Positions 1 to 9,299 of a DNA stretch of 64,000 nt are shown in pieces; positions within the stretch are counted from its first letter, which is position 1, and each line of letters starts with the position of its first letter. This DNA comes from Arthrobacter sp. AFG7.2 (GTDB lineage Bacteria; Actinomycetota; Actinomycetes; Actinomycetales; Micrococcaceae), in NCBI RefSeq assembly GCF_002892835.1, contig NZ_PJMB01000007.1, positions 124,001 to 188,000 of the forward strand, in the 5' to 3' direction. The position numbers were made by a program, and so were the translations under genes. Under the pieces are notes generated by a model that was not told the DNA's origin, did no database searches, and saw nothing but the letters and a program-made list of their open reading frames with translations.

Positions 1-642
1 GTGGCCCGCGACGACCTTGAGGACGAGGGCGTGTGGCTGTACGCCGAGACAGTCCGGAAAATCCACGAACTGAACCCCGGCACCGGCGTTGAGCTACTGA
101 TCCCGGACTTCTCCGGCAAACCCGAACACATCGCCGCGATCTGCGACTCCAAGCCCGAGGTGTTCGCGCACAACGTCGAGACCGTGCCCAGGATTTTCAA
201 GCGGATCCGGCCGGCGTTCCGGTACGAGCGGTCCCTGGATGTGATCACGCAGGGCCGGAACCTGGGCATGGTGACCAAGTCCAACCTGATCCTGGGCATG
301 GGCGAAACCCGCGAGGAAATCTCCGAAGCACTCCGGGACCTGCACGAGGCCGGCTGCGACCTGATCACCATCACCCAGTACCTGCGCCCGTCCGAGCGGC
401 ACCTGCCGGTGGACCGCTGGGTCAAGCCGCAGGAATTCGTGGACCTCCAGGACGAGGCCACCGAGATCGGCTTCCTCGGCGTGATGTCCGGCCCGCTGGT
501 CCGCTCCTCCTACCGCGCCGGCCGGCTCTGGGCCACCGCGATGCGGAAGAAGGGCTGGGAGATCCCTGCAGAACTGGCCCACATCGAGTCCTCCGGCACC
601 ACCCGCCAGGAAGCCAGCTCCCTCCTCGCAGCCCGCTCCTGA
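1..642 (+). CDS. lipA: Lipoyl synthase, C-terminal part (cut by window start)
   Basis: LipA is a radical-SAM enzyme that inserts two sulfurs into protein-bound octanoyl groups to make the lipoyl cofactor of pyruvate and 2-oxoglutarate dehydrogenases and the glycine cleavage system. The visible 213 residues are the C-terminal two thirds of a family of about 330 aa. Family signatures are present: VARDDL near the start, [29 protein letters not shown] and [10 protein letters not shown]. The CxxxCxxC iron-sulfur motif lies upstream of the window. The GTG at base 1 is an internal codon, not the true start. A perfect 14-bp hairpin follows the stop. Confidence 0.95.
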   Translation: MARDDLEDEGVWLYAETVRKIHELNPGTGVELLIPDFSGKPEHIAAICDSKPEVFAHNVETVPRIFKRIRPAFRYERSLDVITQGRNLGMVTKSNLILGMGETREEISEALRDLHEAGCDLITITQYLRPSERHLPVDRWVKPQEFVDLQDEATEIGFLGVMSGPLVRSSYRAGRLWATAMRKKGWEIPAELAHIESSGTTRQEASSLLAARS

Positions 643-676
643 CCAGCAGTTCCCGACTCAACAGGCGTCCCGCGCA

Positions 677-708
677 GGGCCGGCACCGGAAGACTCCGGT
701 GCCGGCCC
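677..708. terminator. Hairpin after lipA
   Basis: Two perfect 14-bp arms (677-690 and 695-708) with a 4-nt loop lie 35 bp after the lipA stop and 30 bp before the next start. There is no real T-run, as is common for actinobacterial terminators. Confidence 0.6.
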
Positions 709-739
709 TACGGCTTTGGTCACGTAGAATTGAGGCACT

Positions 740-1492
740 ATGGCGAAATCCCCTGATTCCAGCAACTCCACTCCGTCTGGCTCCAGCGCTGTCAAGCGTG
801 GCCTCTTCTCGCGCAAGCCGAAAGAAGCGAAGGCCAAGAAGCCCAGCAGGCTCAAGCAGATCCGCGAAGTCTTCACCATGACCCGCCGCCACGACCCCAT
901 GGTCCCGTGGCTGATGCTGCTGGTGTTCCTTGGCATTGTGGCCGTGAGCTTCCTGGTGGGCTACTGGCTGGAAAACTGGATCACGGGCCTGATCATCGGC
1001 ATTCCCCTGGGCTTCCTGGGCGCCACCCTCATCCTGTCGCGCCGGGCCGAACGCGCAGCCTTCGCCCAGATCGAGAACCAGCCGGGCGCTTCCGGCGCTG
1101 CCTTGGGCACGCTGCGCCGCGGCTGGATCACGGAGGAACAGCCTGTCGCCGTGAATCCCCGGACGCAGGACGCCGTGTTCCGCGCCATTGGCCGTCCCGG
1201 CGTCGTACTCGTCAGTGAAGGCCCCACGCACCGGGTGAAGCCGCTGCTGGATGCGGAACGCAAGCGCCTTGCGCGCATCCTGCCCAACGTCACCGTCCAC
1301 GTGATTGAGAGCGGCCGCGGCGAAGGCCAGGTTCCGATCAGTGAGGTGGCCAAGAAGATGGGCAAGCTCAAGAAGGAACTGACCAAGCTTGAGGTGAACG
1401 CAGTGTCCAAGCGGATCTCCTCGCTGGGCAACCGCCTCCCCATTCCCAAGGGTATTGATCCCTACAAGGCGCGTCCCAACCGCGGACGCTAG
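740..1492 (+). CDS. DUF4191 membrane protein
   Basis: Conserved actinobacterial protein of unknown function, 250 aa, matching DUF4191. The N-terminus is basic (SRKPKEAKAKKPSRLKQIRE). Two membrane segments follow at about residues 55-75 and 80-98, then a soluble C-terminal half rich in Lys and Arg. The ATG at 740 has a GAGG Shine-Dalgarno 6 nt upstream. The position just after lipA matches Rv2218-Rv2219 in M. tuberculosis as I remember it. No catalytic motif is visible. Confidence 0.85.
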   Translation: MAKSPDSSNSTPSGSSAVKRGLFSRKPKEAKAKKPSRLKQIREVFTMTRRHDPMVPWLMLLVFLGIVAVSFLVGYWLENWITGLIIGIPLGFLGATLILSRRAERAAFAQIENQPGASGAALGTLRRGWITEEQPVAVNPRTQDAVFRAIGRPGVVLVSEGPTHRVKPLLDAERKRLARILPNVTVHVIESGRGEGQVPISEVAKKMGKLKKELTKLEVNAVSKRISSLGNRLPIPKGIDPYKARPNRGR

Positions 1493-1502
1493 GTTTTGGA
1501 AC

Positions 1503-1545
1503 GCGCCCCGGTTCCGGTCTGTACCGGCAGCCGGGGCGCTTTTTT
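1503..1545 (+). terminator. Rho-independent terminator after DUF4191 gene
   Basis: A 9-bp GC stem (1503-1511 with 1531-1539) is followed directly by six T residues at 1540-1545. It is one of the few classical T-tailed terminators in the window. Confidence 0.9.
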
Positions 1546-1573
1546 ACGGCTGACAGCAGGACAGGAAATCATC

Positions 1574-1933
1574 ATGGCCCTCACAAAAACCGCAGTTATC
1601 CGCGCGTTCCGGATCCTGGCCATCGCGGAAGCCTTCAGCTGGGCAGCGCTCCTCATTGGCATGTACTTCAAATGGATCGCCGGAACCACCGAAATAGGTG
1701 TCCAGGTAGCGGGGCCTGTCCATGGCGCCCTGTTTGTGGGCTACGGCATCGCGGCACTGGCCCTCTGGCGGCTGCAGCGCTGGCCCTTCGTGGTGGCCCT
1801 GTTCGCGGGCATGTCCGCCGTCTTCCCGTTCGCCACGATTCTGTTCGAGCGCTGGGCGGACAAACGGGGCTACCTCACCGCCACGGCCGCAGAGCAGGAC
1901 GCCGCGTCAGTCCGGGAAACCAGCCAGGTATAG
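1574..1933 (+). CDS. DUF3817 family membrane protein
   Basis: Small integral membrane protein of 119 aa, DUF3817 type, function unknown. I chose ATG 1574 because an AGGACAGGAAA ribosome-binding stretch lies just upstream. The longer reading frame starting at 1496 would run through the preceding terminator. Motifs seen: RILAIAEAFSWAALLIGM, then VAGPVHGALFVGYG with the conserved His between membrane helices, and a third helix ending in FERWADKRG. It is convergent with the RDD gene. Confidence 0.85.
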   Translation: MALTKTAVIRAFRILAIAEAFSWAALLIGMYFKWIAGTTEIGVQVAGPVHGALFVGYGIAALALWRLQRWPFVVALFAGMSAVFPFATILFERWADKRGYLTATAAEQDAASVRETSQV

Positions 1934-1968
1934 CAAACCCGCGGTTCCTGTCGTCCGGGCCGCAGCCT

Positions 1969-2406
1969 TCAGCGCCTGAGCAGCAGCGTGTTCATGGCCT
2001 TGTCATGCAGGCCTCGGTGGTCCGGATCGAAAATGACCGCAGGGATGACAAGGCAGAGCAAAACTGACCTCACCAGTGCGGCCAGCGGACCGGCCGGCGC
2101 GCCGCCGGCCTTCACCACGTGAATGCCCATGACACGGTGCCCAATGCTGTAGCCGAGGGTTCCGATCAGGAGGACTTGTTCGACGGCGAAGATCGCCAGC
2201 GTGGCCCACGCGTCGCCTCCGAAGGCGAAGTTGCTGATCAAAAGCGCGATGCCCCAGTCGATCATGATGGCCGCAATCCTGCGGCCGGCACGGGCAATGG
2301 AGCCGGGCCCGGACTCCGGCAGTCCCAGCCGCTCCCCCGGATATTTGGAGATGCCCGAGGTGTCGGGGCCGGAGAGCCAGGAGCCAATGTCATTGCGATC
2401 TACCAC
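1969..2406 (-). CDS. RDD family membrane protein
   Basis: 145-aa RDD-domain protein with about three membrane helices. The signature is RRIAAIMIDWGIALLIS (the R...D pair of the first helix), followed by GTLGYSIGHRVMGIHVV and FDPDHRGLHDKAM near the C-terminus. RDD proteins are largely uncharacterised, and some have been linked to ion transport. It is convergent with the DUF3817 gene and divergent from glnA. An RDD gene before glnA is also the order in M. tuberculosis as I recall it. Confidence 0.85.
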   Translation of the reverse strand: MVDRNDIGSWLSGPDTSGISKYPGERLGLPESGPGSIARAGRRIAAIMIDWGIALLISNFAFGGDAWATLAIFAVEQVLLIGTLGYSIGHRVMGIHVVKAGGAPAGPLAALVRSVLLCLVIPAVIFDPDHRGLHDKAMNTLLLRR

Positions 2407-2499
2407 CGTCCAAGCTTACCGACTTCCTGCCGACCACACTGTGGATGGGGTTAGACCACACAGTGGACGCAGGATAGCGTTGCCGTATCAGGGCATTCT

Positions 2500-2537
2500 G
2501 TAACCTGCCCGAAACAATGCGGACACCGACGGGAAAT
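2500..2537 (+). promoter_or_regulatory. Candidate GlnR operator upstream of glnA
   Basis: The region 2407-2709 has no gene. It holds GTAAC-N6-GAAAC (2500-2515) followed after 6 bp by GACAC-N6-GAAAT (2522-2537). This is the a-b-a-b layout with 6-bp spacers known for actinobacterial GlnR. The first half matches the consensus GTNAC-N6-GAAAC fully; the second has a mismatch in each element. It lies about 170-210 bp before the glnA start. That GlnR is the regulator is inference. Confidence 0.6.
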
Positions 2538-2709
2538 GCCGCGTCAATAGGCTGTTACCAGTTTCAAGCAACCCACCGCATGCAGTACTGCAGCAGGTAG
2601 TCACGGCAGGGTACTCACAGCAGGGAAACACCAGTGTTTCCCTGCCTTCGGATTGCGCTGGATCAGCTGGCTTGCACGCCAGATATTCACATATGCGTTA
2701 GGAGCATAG

Positions 2710-4134
2710 ATGTTCAAGACTGCGGACGAAGTCCTCAAGTTCATCAAAGACGAAGATATTAAGTTCGTCGACATCCGTTTCACCGATCTTCCGGGCGTCC
2801 AGCAGCACTTCAACGTCCCCGCCAAGAGCGTTGACGCTGACTTCTTCATCAACGGCCAGCTCTTCGACGGATCCTCCATCCGCGGCTTCCAGGGCATTGC
2901 AGAGTCTGACATGCAGCTCATCCCGGACGTCACCACGGCGTTCCTGGATACCTTCCGCATGGAGAAGACCCTCGCGCTGAACTTCTCCATCGTCAACCCC
3001 CGCACCGGGGATCCCTACCACCGCGACCCCCGCGGCGTGGCAGAGAAGGCTGAAGCCTACCTCGCCTCGACCGGTATCGCTGATACCGCATTCTTCGCCC
3101 CCGAAGCCGAGTTCTTCGTGTTCGACAACGTGCAGTACCAGTCCTCCCCCGAGGGCAGCTTCTACAAGATCGATTCCGAGGAAGCCCACTGGAACAGCGG
3201 CCGCGAGGAAGAGGGCGGAAACCTCGGCTACAAGACCCCCGTCAAGGGCGGTTACTTCCCGGTCTCCCCCACCGACAAGCAGGCTGATCTCCGTGACGCC
3301 ATGTGCGTCGCCCTGGACGAGGCAGGCCTTGAGGTGGAACGCAGCCACCACGAGGTTGGCTCCGCCGGCCAGGCCGAGATCAACTACAAGTTCACCACGC
3401 TGACCCACGCTGCCGATGACCTGCAGAAGTTCAAGTACGTCATCAAGAACACCGCGGATGCCTGGGGCAAGTCAGTGACCTTCATGCCGAAGCCGGTCTT
3501 CGGTGACAACGGTTCCGGCATGCACTGCCACCAGTCCCTGTGGACCGGCGGCGAGCCGCTGTTCTACGACGAGAAGGGTTATGCCGGCCTGTCCGACACC
3601 GCCCGCTGGTACATTGGCGGACTGCTCAAGCACTCCTCTGCTGTCCTGGCCTTCACCAACCCGACGGTGAACTCCTACCGCCGCCTGGTCAAGGGCTTCG
3701 AAGCTCCGGTCAACATGGTCTACTCGCAGGGCAACCGCTCCGCCGGTATCCGCATTCCGATCACGGGCTCCAACCCGAAGGCCAAGCGCATCGAGTTCCG
3801 CGCTCCGGACCCCTCCTCCAACCCGTACCTGGCCTTCGCTGCCCAGCTGATGGCCGGCATCGACGGCATCCGCAACCGCATCGAACCCCCCGCCCCGATC
3901 GACAAAGACCTCTACGAGCTCCCCGCCGAAGAGGCCAAGGACATCCCCAAGGCACCGGGCACGCTTGAGGAGGCGCTGGAGGCACTGCGCGAGGACAACG
4001 AGTTCCTGCAGGCCGGCGGCGTGTTCACCCAGGACCTGATCGACACCTGGATCGAGTACAAGTACGAGAACGAGATCCGCCCGCTGTCCCTGCGCCCGAA
4101 CCCCTACGAGTTCGAGCTCTACTACGGCGTCTAG
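2710..4134 (+). CDS. glnA: Type I glutamine synthetase (GSI-beta, adenylylated type)
   Basis: Main glutamine synthetase: glutamate + NH3 + ATP to glutamine, a cytoplasmic dodecamer. 474 aa is the usual length for GSI-beta. Motifs: [21 protein letters not shown], the ATP-binding stretch [16 protein letters not shown], and the Glu/Asn substrate region [17 protein letters not shown]. The adenylylation loop [15 protein letters not shown] carries Tyr402, the likely target of GlnE encoded nearby. ATG 2710 has a TTAGGAG Shine-Dalgarno. Transcription is probably under GlnR from the site at 2500-2537. A strong terminator follows. Confidence 0.97.
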   Translation: MFKTADEVLKFIKDEDIKFVDIRFTDLPGVQQHFNVPAKSVDADFFINGQLFDGSSIRGFQGIAESDMQLIPDVTTAFLDTFRMEKTLALNFSIVNPRTGDPYHRDPRGVAEKAEAYLASTGIADTAFFAPEAEFFVFDNVQYQSSPEGSFYKIDSEEAHWNSGREEEGGNLGYKTPVKGGYFPVSPTDKQADLRDAMCVALDEAGLEVERSHHEVGSAGQAEINYKFTTLTHAADDLQKFKYVIKNTADAWGKSVTFMPKPVFGDNGSGMHCHQSLWTGGEPLFYDEKGYAGLSDTARWYIGGLLKHSSAVLAFTNPTVNSYRRLVKGFEAPVNMVYSQGNRSAGIRIPITGSNPKAKRIEFRAPDPSSNPYLAFAAQLMAGIDGIRNRIEPPAPIDKDLYELPAEEAKDIPKAPGTLEEALEALREDNEFLQAGGVFTQDLIDTWIEYKYENEIRPLSLRPNPYEFELYYGV

Positions 4135-4170
4135 CCTGCGGCCCGCTCATCCGGGCCACTGAGACTGCAG

Positions 4171-4205
4171 AAGGCGGCCACCGGGTATCCGGTGGCCGCC
4201 TTCTT
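4171..4205 (+). terminator. Terminator after glnA
   Basis: Perfect 14-bp arms (4171-4184 and 4189-4202) with a 4-nt loop are followed by a short T-rich tail (CTTTTC). I see no gene in 4206-4390. Confidence 0.9.
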
Positions 4206-4390
4206 TTCGTTCAACGATAAGGTGGGGGCCCAGCTCCAGACGTGCTGAGACCGGGAACCAGACCCCCTGACGAATGCCCCCCGGGACAAAGACCATTCAG
4301 CCTTCCCCCCAACAAGGTTGAAGGACACCGCCACTCCACATGATCGGGCAATCGCTTTCTCAGCGCAAACGCGGCCCGCCGCCCGTTATG

Positions 4391-4933
4391 TCATTGTGGC
4401 CCAAAACTGCGGAACATGATCCGCTGGGGGCCTGACTGCCCGCCCGTATATTGCCCCCGGTCCACGAATCCTGCGCGGAGATAAGCGGTCAGGCCTGCGG
4501 GGTTCGCTTCATTTACGGAAAGAACGACGCCGGCCTCCCCCGTGTCGTGCCGAAGCGTGAGTTTTCGGGCGGCAGCCACGGCAGCAGCAGCAGCGAGCGG
4601 ACCCAGCCCCCTGCCCTGGTCCCGCCTGTCAATCAGGAAGCCCCGCAGCAGCCACGCCGAGTCATCATCGGGCCACCCCGCCAGGCGCGCCGCCCCCGCC
4701 TGCAGGGTCAGCACGCCAACGGCCCGGCCGCCGGACTCGATCACATAGGGCCTGCGCGACTCCTCAGCCAGGCCGGCCAGGGCCATGCGGAGCGGATCGC
4801 CCACAAACTGCTGCTGGCCGGGGCCGAGTTCAAGCTCAGCCACGGCTCCCAGCTGTACTGCCCGCGCATCGTCGTCGAGGTCCCGGAGCGGGATGAGCCA
4901 GACGCTCAGGTCCAGGCTGTAAGTATTGGCCAT
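4391..4933 (-). CDS. GNAT family N-acetyltransferase
   Basis: GNAT-fold acetyltransferase of about 180 aa, substrate unknown. Acetyl-CoA binding region: LLRGFLIDRRDQGRGLGPLAAA (residues about 95-120), with the R/Q-x-x-G-x-G/A motif as RDQGRG. A second family element is VNEANPAGLTAYLRAGF near the C-terminus. ATG 4933 starts 4 nt after the glnE stop, which argues for translation from the same mRNA. A longer reading frame exists upstream but would overlap glnE. It is the third gene of the glnA2-glnE operon, so a role in nitrogen metabolism is possible but unproven. Confidence 0.8.
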   Translation of the reverse strand: MANTYSLDLSVWLIPLRDLDDDARAVQLGAVAELELGPGQQQFVGDPLRMALAGLAEESRRPYVIESGGRAVGVLTLQAGAARLAGWPDDDSAWLLRGFLIDRRDQGRGLGPLAAAAAVAAARKLTLRHDTGEAGVVLSVNEANPAGLTAYLRAGFVDRGQYTGGQSGPQRIMFRSFGPQ

Positions 4934-4937
4934 TCGG

Positions 4938-7900
4938 TTACTGTCCGTAGAAAATCCGCTCGAAAACTCCCCGTGCCCGCCTGCTGACCCGGAGGTAGTC
5001 CTCCTCCAGTACTGCGGCCTGCCCCGGCTCATATCCGCACCAGCGCGCCACGGCTTCCAGGTCGCGCCGCGATGAGGGCAGCAGGTCCGAGGCCTTGCCG
5101 TTCCAGATCACGTTGGCAGACCTGATCCGGCTGGCAAGCCGCCACGCGGCGGCCAGCAGGCCGGCGTCGTCCTGCTCAAGCAGGCCAAGCCGTGCGGCTG
5201 CGTCCAGTGCCTCCAGCGTGGACGTGGTCCGCAGCTCCGGATGGCGGCGGGCATGCTGCAGCTGCAGGAGCTGGACCAGCCATTCCACGTCGCTCAATCC
5301 GCCGCGGCCGAGTTTCAGGTGCCGCGCGGGGTCAGCGCCGCGGGGCAGGCGTTCCGACTCCACCCGCGCCTTGACCCGCCGGATTTCCCGCACATCCGTC
5401 TCGGCGATTGATTCGGGGTACCGGATGGGAACGATGAGTTCCAGGAAGTCCCTTGCCAGATCATCATTGCCGGCCATGGGACGGGCCCGCAGCAGCGCCT
5501 GGGCCTCCCAGATGAGGGACCAGCGCCGGTAGTACTCTGCGAAGGAGTCAAGGGAACGGACCATGGCCCCGTTTTTCCCCTCGGGCCGCAGGTCCGCGTC
5601 CATCTGCAGCACGCGCTCAGCCATGATGGCCGGTTTCAGCGGCTGGGTCAGCAGGGTGGAAACCTTCGCCACGATCCGGGCGGCCTGCTCCTGCGCTTCA
5701 GCCTCGCTGAAACCCGGCAGGGCCCTGTGTACATACATGACATCCGCGTCCGAACCGTAACCAATCTCGCGGCCTCCCTGCCGTCCCATCGCGACCACCA
5801 GCACTGCCGTCTTCAGCGGACCGCTTGCGGAGACGATGCCTTCCGCCACCCGCAGGGCACCCAGCACTGCAGCCCGGTCCGTGTCCGCCAGGGCCGCCCC
5901 CACCTGGTCCTGGTCCAGCAGCCCGGCTGAATCGGCGATGGCGATCCGAAGGATCTCGCGGCGCCGGATCAGCCGGATGAGACGCATGGCGCTCTCCGGA
6001 TCAGCGTGCCGGGACATCTTGGACGTGATTTCCTGCCACTGGGCTTCAAAACCCACCGGTGCCAGGTCCTTGTCCTGGCCAAGCCAGGCCACGGACTCAG
6101 GCGAAACCTCAAGCAGATCCGCGATCAGCCGGGAGTTGGAGAGCATGTGGCACAGCCGCTCTGCGGCAGCATTGGAGTCCCGGAGCAGGCCAAGGTACCA
6201 GTGGGTGGTTCCCAGGGCCTCGCTGACGCGGCGGAAGGCGAGGAGTCCGGCGTCGGCGTCCACCCCTTCCGCCAGCCAGTCCAGCAGGATGGGCAGCAGC
6301 TGCCGCTGAAGGGCAGCACGGCGGCTGACCCCGGCGGTCAGGGCCTCGATGTGGCGCATGGCCCCCTTCGGGTCCAGGTAACCGAGTGCGGCGAGCCGGC
6401 CCTGGGCTGCTTCCGGTGTCAGCCTGGCGTCTTCGGTGCTGAGCTTGGCCGCGGTGTTCAGCAGCGGCCGGTAGAAGATCCGCTCATGCAGTTCCCGGAC
6501 GGAGCGCTTGGTCTTCTGCCACGTGGCCAGCAGGGCGTCCGGATGCGGCCGCTCGTTGGAGAAAGGCCCCAGCACAGCCTTGGCCAGCGACCGGAGGGCT
6601 GGTTCAGCGACCGGCATGAGGTGCGTCCTGCGCAGCTGGAACAGCTGGATCCGGTGTTCCAGCAGGCGCAGGTACCGGTACGCGTTATCGAAGGCGGCGG
6701 CATCGGAGCGGCCGATATACCCTCCCGCCGAGAGGGCAGCGATGGCGGAGGTGGTGTCCCGCCGTCGGAGGTTTTCGTCTGCTTTTCCGTGCACCAGCTG
6801 GAGCAGCTGGACGGTGAATTCAACGTCCCGCAGCCCGCCGCGGCCGAGCTTGATCTGGCGCTGCTCCTCGGCGGCAGGGATATGCTCGGTGACACGGCGG
6901 CGCATCGCCTGCACCGATTCCACGAATCCGTCCCGGCTCGCAGAACTCCAGATCAACGGCGCGACGGCGTCCTCGTAACGGCGGCCCAGATCGGCGTCAC
7001 CGGCGATGGTCCGGGCCTTCAACAGCGCCTGGAACTCCCAGGTTTCCGCCCAGCGGGCATAGTAGGACTCGTGCGAGGCCAGGGTGCGGACCAGGGGTCC
7101 GGATTTTCCTTCCGGGCGAAGGTTCGCGTCCACTTCCCACAGCCCCGGCTCGCGGGCAACGGAGGAGATGGCGCGGGAAATTCCGCTGGCCAGGGCAGTC
7201 CCGATAGTGCTGGCGCGGGCATCGTCCAGGCTGCCAGGGTCCACCACGTAGATGACGTCGACGTCGGAGATGTAGTTCAGCTCGCGGGCGCCGCATTTGC
7301 CCATGCCGATGACGGCGAGGCCGACGGCGGCAACATCGTCAGTGCCGTACTGGCCGGCGGCCTCTGCGCGCGAGACCGCCAGGGCAGCTTCGATGGCTGC
7401 CCCTGCAAGGTCGGCAAGTTCCGCGCCCACCGACGGCAGGAAGTCCAGCGGATCAGCGGCACACAGATCCTTGACGGCCAGGTCCACCACTCCCCTGCGG
7501 TAGGCCGTTCGAAGGGCCGCGTAGGCGTCCGTTCCACCGCCGGCTGCCACGGGCCGGACGGCACGCGGATCGGCGCCCACGGACTGCAGCAGCACCTCAC
7601 GCAGGGAGGCAGGATCGGACTGCACGGGTTCGGGGCTCGCGCGCACCCGGAAGGCTGCCAGGTGCTCCGGATGGCGGATCAGGAATTCACCCAGCGCTTC
7701 GGACGCGCCCAGCACGCGGTACATCGGTTCGCTGATGTCGGGGTCGGCGGCGGCCAGGTCCCGGAGCTCCGGATGCTTTTCAATCAGGCGGACCAGCGAC
7801 TGCAGGGCGGTGTCCGGGCTGGCTGCCATCTGCAGGCCCGCAAACAGCCGCTCCGGTTCGAGCCCTTCCAGTTCCGGCGCAGCCAGGAACCGCTCGCCTT

Positions 7901-7949
7901 TCTCAAGGTCGCTGAAACCGGCCGCAATGAGGCGGCGTGCCAGGCTCAC
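4938..7949 (-). CDS. glnE: Glutamine synthetase adenylyltransferase/deadenylase
   Basis: Bifunctional enzyme that adds AMP to, and removes it from, the Tyr of GSI-beta according to nitrogen status. 1003 aa, the usual size for actinobacterial GlnE. Both nucleotidyltransferase domains are seen: GMGKCGARELNYISDVDVIY around residue 220-235 (N-terminal adenylyl-removing half) and AMGRQGGREIGYGSDADVMY around 720-740 (C-terminal adenylating half). Each is followed by an RxxxxKxGRGGLxDVE helical region. It lies 9 nt after glnA2 and 4 nt before the GNAT gene, forming an operon. Confidence 0.97.
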   Translation of the reverse strand: MSLARRLIAAGFSDLEKGERFLAAPELEGLEPERLFAGLQMAASPDTALQSLVRLIEKHPELRDLAAADPDISEPMYRVLGASEALGEFLIRHPEHLAAFRVRASPEPVQSDPASLREVLLQSVGADPRAVRPVAAGGGTDAYAALRTAYRRGVVDLAVKDLCAADPLDFLPSVGAELADLAGAAIEAALAVSRAEAAGQYGTDDVAAVGLAVIGMGKCGARELNYISDVDVIYVVDPGSLDDARASTIGTALASGISRAISSVAREPGLWEVDANLRPEGKSGPLVRTLASHESYYARWAETWEFQALLKARTIAGDADLGRRYEDAVAPLIWSSASRDGFVESVQAMRRRVTEHIPAAEEQRQIKLGRGGLRDVEFTVQLLQLVHGKADENLRRRDTTSAIAALSAGGYIGRSDAAAFDNAYRYLRLLEHRIQLFQLRRTHLMPVAEPALRSLAKAVLGPFSNERPHPDALLATWQKTKRSVRELHERIFYRPLLNTAAKLSTEDARLTPEAAQGRLAALGYLDPKGAMRHIEALTAGVSRRAALQRQLLPILLDWLAEGVDADAGLLAFRRVSEALGTTHWYLGLLRDSNAAAERLCHMLSNSRLIADLLEVSPESVAWLGQDKDLAPVGFEAQWQEITSKMSRHADPESAMRLIRLIRRREILRIAIADSAGLLDQDQVGAALADTDRAAVLGALRVAEGIVSASGPLKTAVLVVAMGRQGGREIGYGSDADVMYVHRALPGFSEAEAQEQAARIVAKVSTLLTQPLKPAIMAERVLQMDADLRPEGKNGAMVRSLDSFAEYYRRWSLIWEAQALLRARPMAGNDDLARDFLELIVPIRYPESIAETDVREIRRVKARVESERLPRGADPARHLKLGRGGLSDVEWLVQLLQLQHARRHPELRTTSTLEALDAAARLGLLEQDDAGLLAAAWRLASRIRSANVIWNGKASDLLPSSRRDLEAVARWCGYEPGQAAVLEEDYLRVSRRARGVFERIFYGQ

Positions 7950-7958
7950 GCCCGCAGC

Positions 7959-9299
7959 CTAAAGGATGCCGAGGTTGCGCTGCAGTTCGTAGGGCGTCAC
8001 CTGCAGGCGGTAGTCCTGCCACTCGGCGCGCTTGTTGCGCAGGAAGTGCTCAAAGACCTGCTCGCCCAGGATCTGGGGCATCAGTTCCGAGTCTTCCATG
8101 GTCCGGATGGCGTCATGGAGGCTGGCGGGAAGGGGATCGTGGCCCATAGCCCGGCGCTCGGCAGAACTCAGCGACCAGACGTCATCCTCGGCTGCGGCGG
8201 GAAGGTCGTAGCCTTCCTCGATGCCTTTCAGGCCGGCGCCGAGGAGGACGGCGTACGCCAGGTAGGGGTTTGCCGCGGAATCAATACCGCGGTATTCGAT
8301 CCGTGCAGACTGGCCCTTGCCCGGCTTGTACAGCGGAACGCGCACCAGGGCTGAGCGGTTGTTGTGGCCCCAGCTCAGGTAGCTCGGCGCCTCGCCGCCG
8401 CCCCAGAGCCGCTTGTACGAGTTGACGAACTGGTTGGTCACTGCCGTGAACTCGGGGGCGTGCTTGAGGATCCCGGCGATGAACTGGCGGGCCGTTTTTG
8501 ACAGCTGGAACTCGGCACCGGCTTCGTAAAAAGCGTTGGCGTCGCCTTCGAACAGGGAAAAGTGCGTGTGCATGCCGGAGCCGGGGTGGGCCGTGAACGG
8601 CTTGGGCATGAACGTGGCGTACGTGCCCTGCTGCAGCGCCACTTCCTTGATGACCGTACGGAAGGTCATGATGTTGTCCGCGGTCTGGAGGGCGTCAGCG
8701 TAGCGCAGGTCTATTTCGTTCTGGCCCGGGCCGGCCTCGTGGTGGCTGAACTCCACGGAGATGCCAACGGATTCGAGCATGGTGACGGCGGTCCGGCGGA
8801 AGTCCTGGGCCACGCCGCCGGGGACATGGTCGAAATAACCGCCTTCATCCACGGGCACAGGCGCGCCGTCCGGCCCGGGTTCCTGCGACTTGAGGAGGTA
8901 GAACTCGATTTCCGGGTGGGTGTAGCAGGTAAAGCCCATGTCCGCGGCCTTGGCAAGGGTCCGCTTCAGGACATTGCGCGGATCTGCAGCGGACGGTTCA
9001 CCATCGGGGGTGAGGATGTCGCAGAACATGCGCGAGGTCTGTTCGGTCTCGCCGCGCCAGGGCAGGATCTGGAAAGTGGAGGGATCAGGCTGGGCCAGCA
9101 TGTCTGATTCGAACACCCGGGCCAGGCCTTCAATCGCGGAGCCGTCGAAGCCCAGTCCTTCCTCAAACGCACCCTCAACCTCGGCCGGGGCGAGTGCCAC
9201 GGACTTGAGCGAACCCACGACGTCGGTGAACCACAGGCGCACGAAACGTACGTCCCGCTCTTCGATAGTGCGCAGGACAAACTCTTGCTGGCGGTCCAT
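7959..9299 (-). CDS. glnA2: Glutamine synthetase GlnA2 (non-adenylylated type)
   Basis: Second type I glutamine synthetase, 446 aa, the same length as M. tuberculosis GlnA2 as I recall it. I chose ATG 9299 (MDRQQEFVLRTIEERDVRFV) because an AGAGG Shine-Dalgarno precedes it. An in-frame start at 9320 adds seven residues, and the ribosome-binding sequence lies inside that extension. Motifs: FDGSAIEGLARV, GSGMHTHFSLF, NQFVNSYKRLWGGGEAPSY. Where GSI-beta has the adenylylated Tyr, this protein has Trp375 (DDVWSLSSAER), so GlnE should not modify it. First gene of the operon with glnE. Confidence 0.93.
   Translation of the reverse strand: MDRQQEFVLRTIEERDVRFVRLWFTDVVGSLKSVALAPAEVEGAFEEGLGFDGSAIEGLARVFESDMLAQPDPSTFQILPWRGETEQTSRMFCDILTPDGEPSAADPRNVLKRTLAKAADMGFTCYTHPEIEFYLLKSQEPGPDGAPVPVDEGGYFDHVPGGVAQDFRRTAVTMLESVGISVEFSHHEAGPGQNEIDLRYADALQTADNIMTFRTVIKEVALQQGTYATFMPKPFTAHPGSGMHTHFSLFEGDANAFYEAGAEFQLSKTARQFIAGILKHAPEFTAVTNQFVNSYKRLWGGGEAPSYLSWGHNNRSALVRVPLYKPGKGQSARIEYRGIDSAANPYLAYAVLLGAGLKGIEEGYDLPAAAEDDVWSLSSAERRAMGHDPLPASLHDAIRTMEDSELMPQILGEQVFEHFLRNKRAEWQDYRLQVTPYELQRNLGIL

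Noticed and set aside
1..3. GTG at base 1 as the start of lipA
   Set aside because: LipA relatives continue upstream with the iron-sulfur cluster motif; the codon is an internal Val.
4131..4334. 67-aa minus-strand frame after glnA
   Set aside because: It contains the glnA terminator stem, has no ribosome-binding site and resembles no protein.
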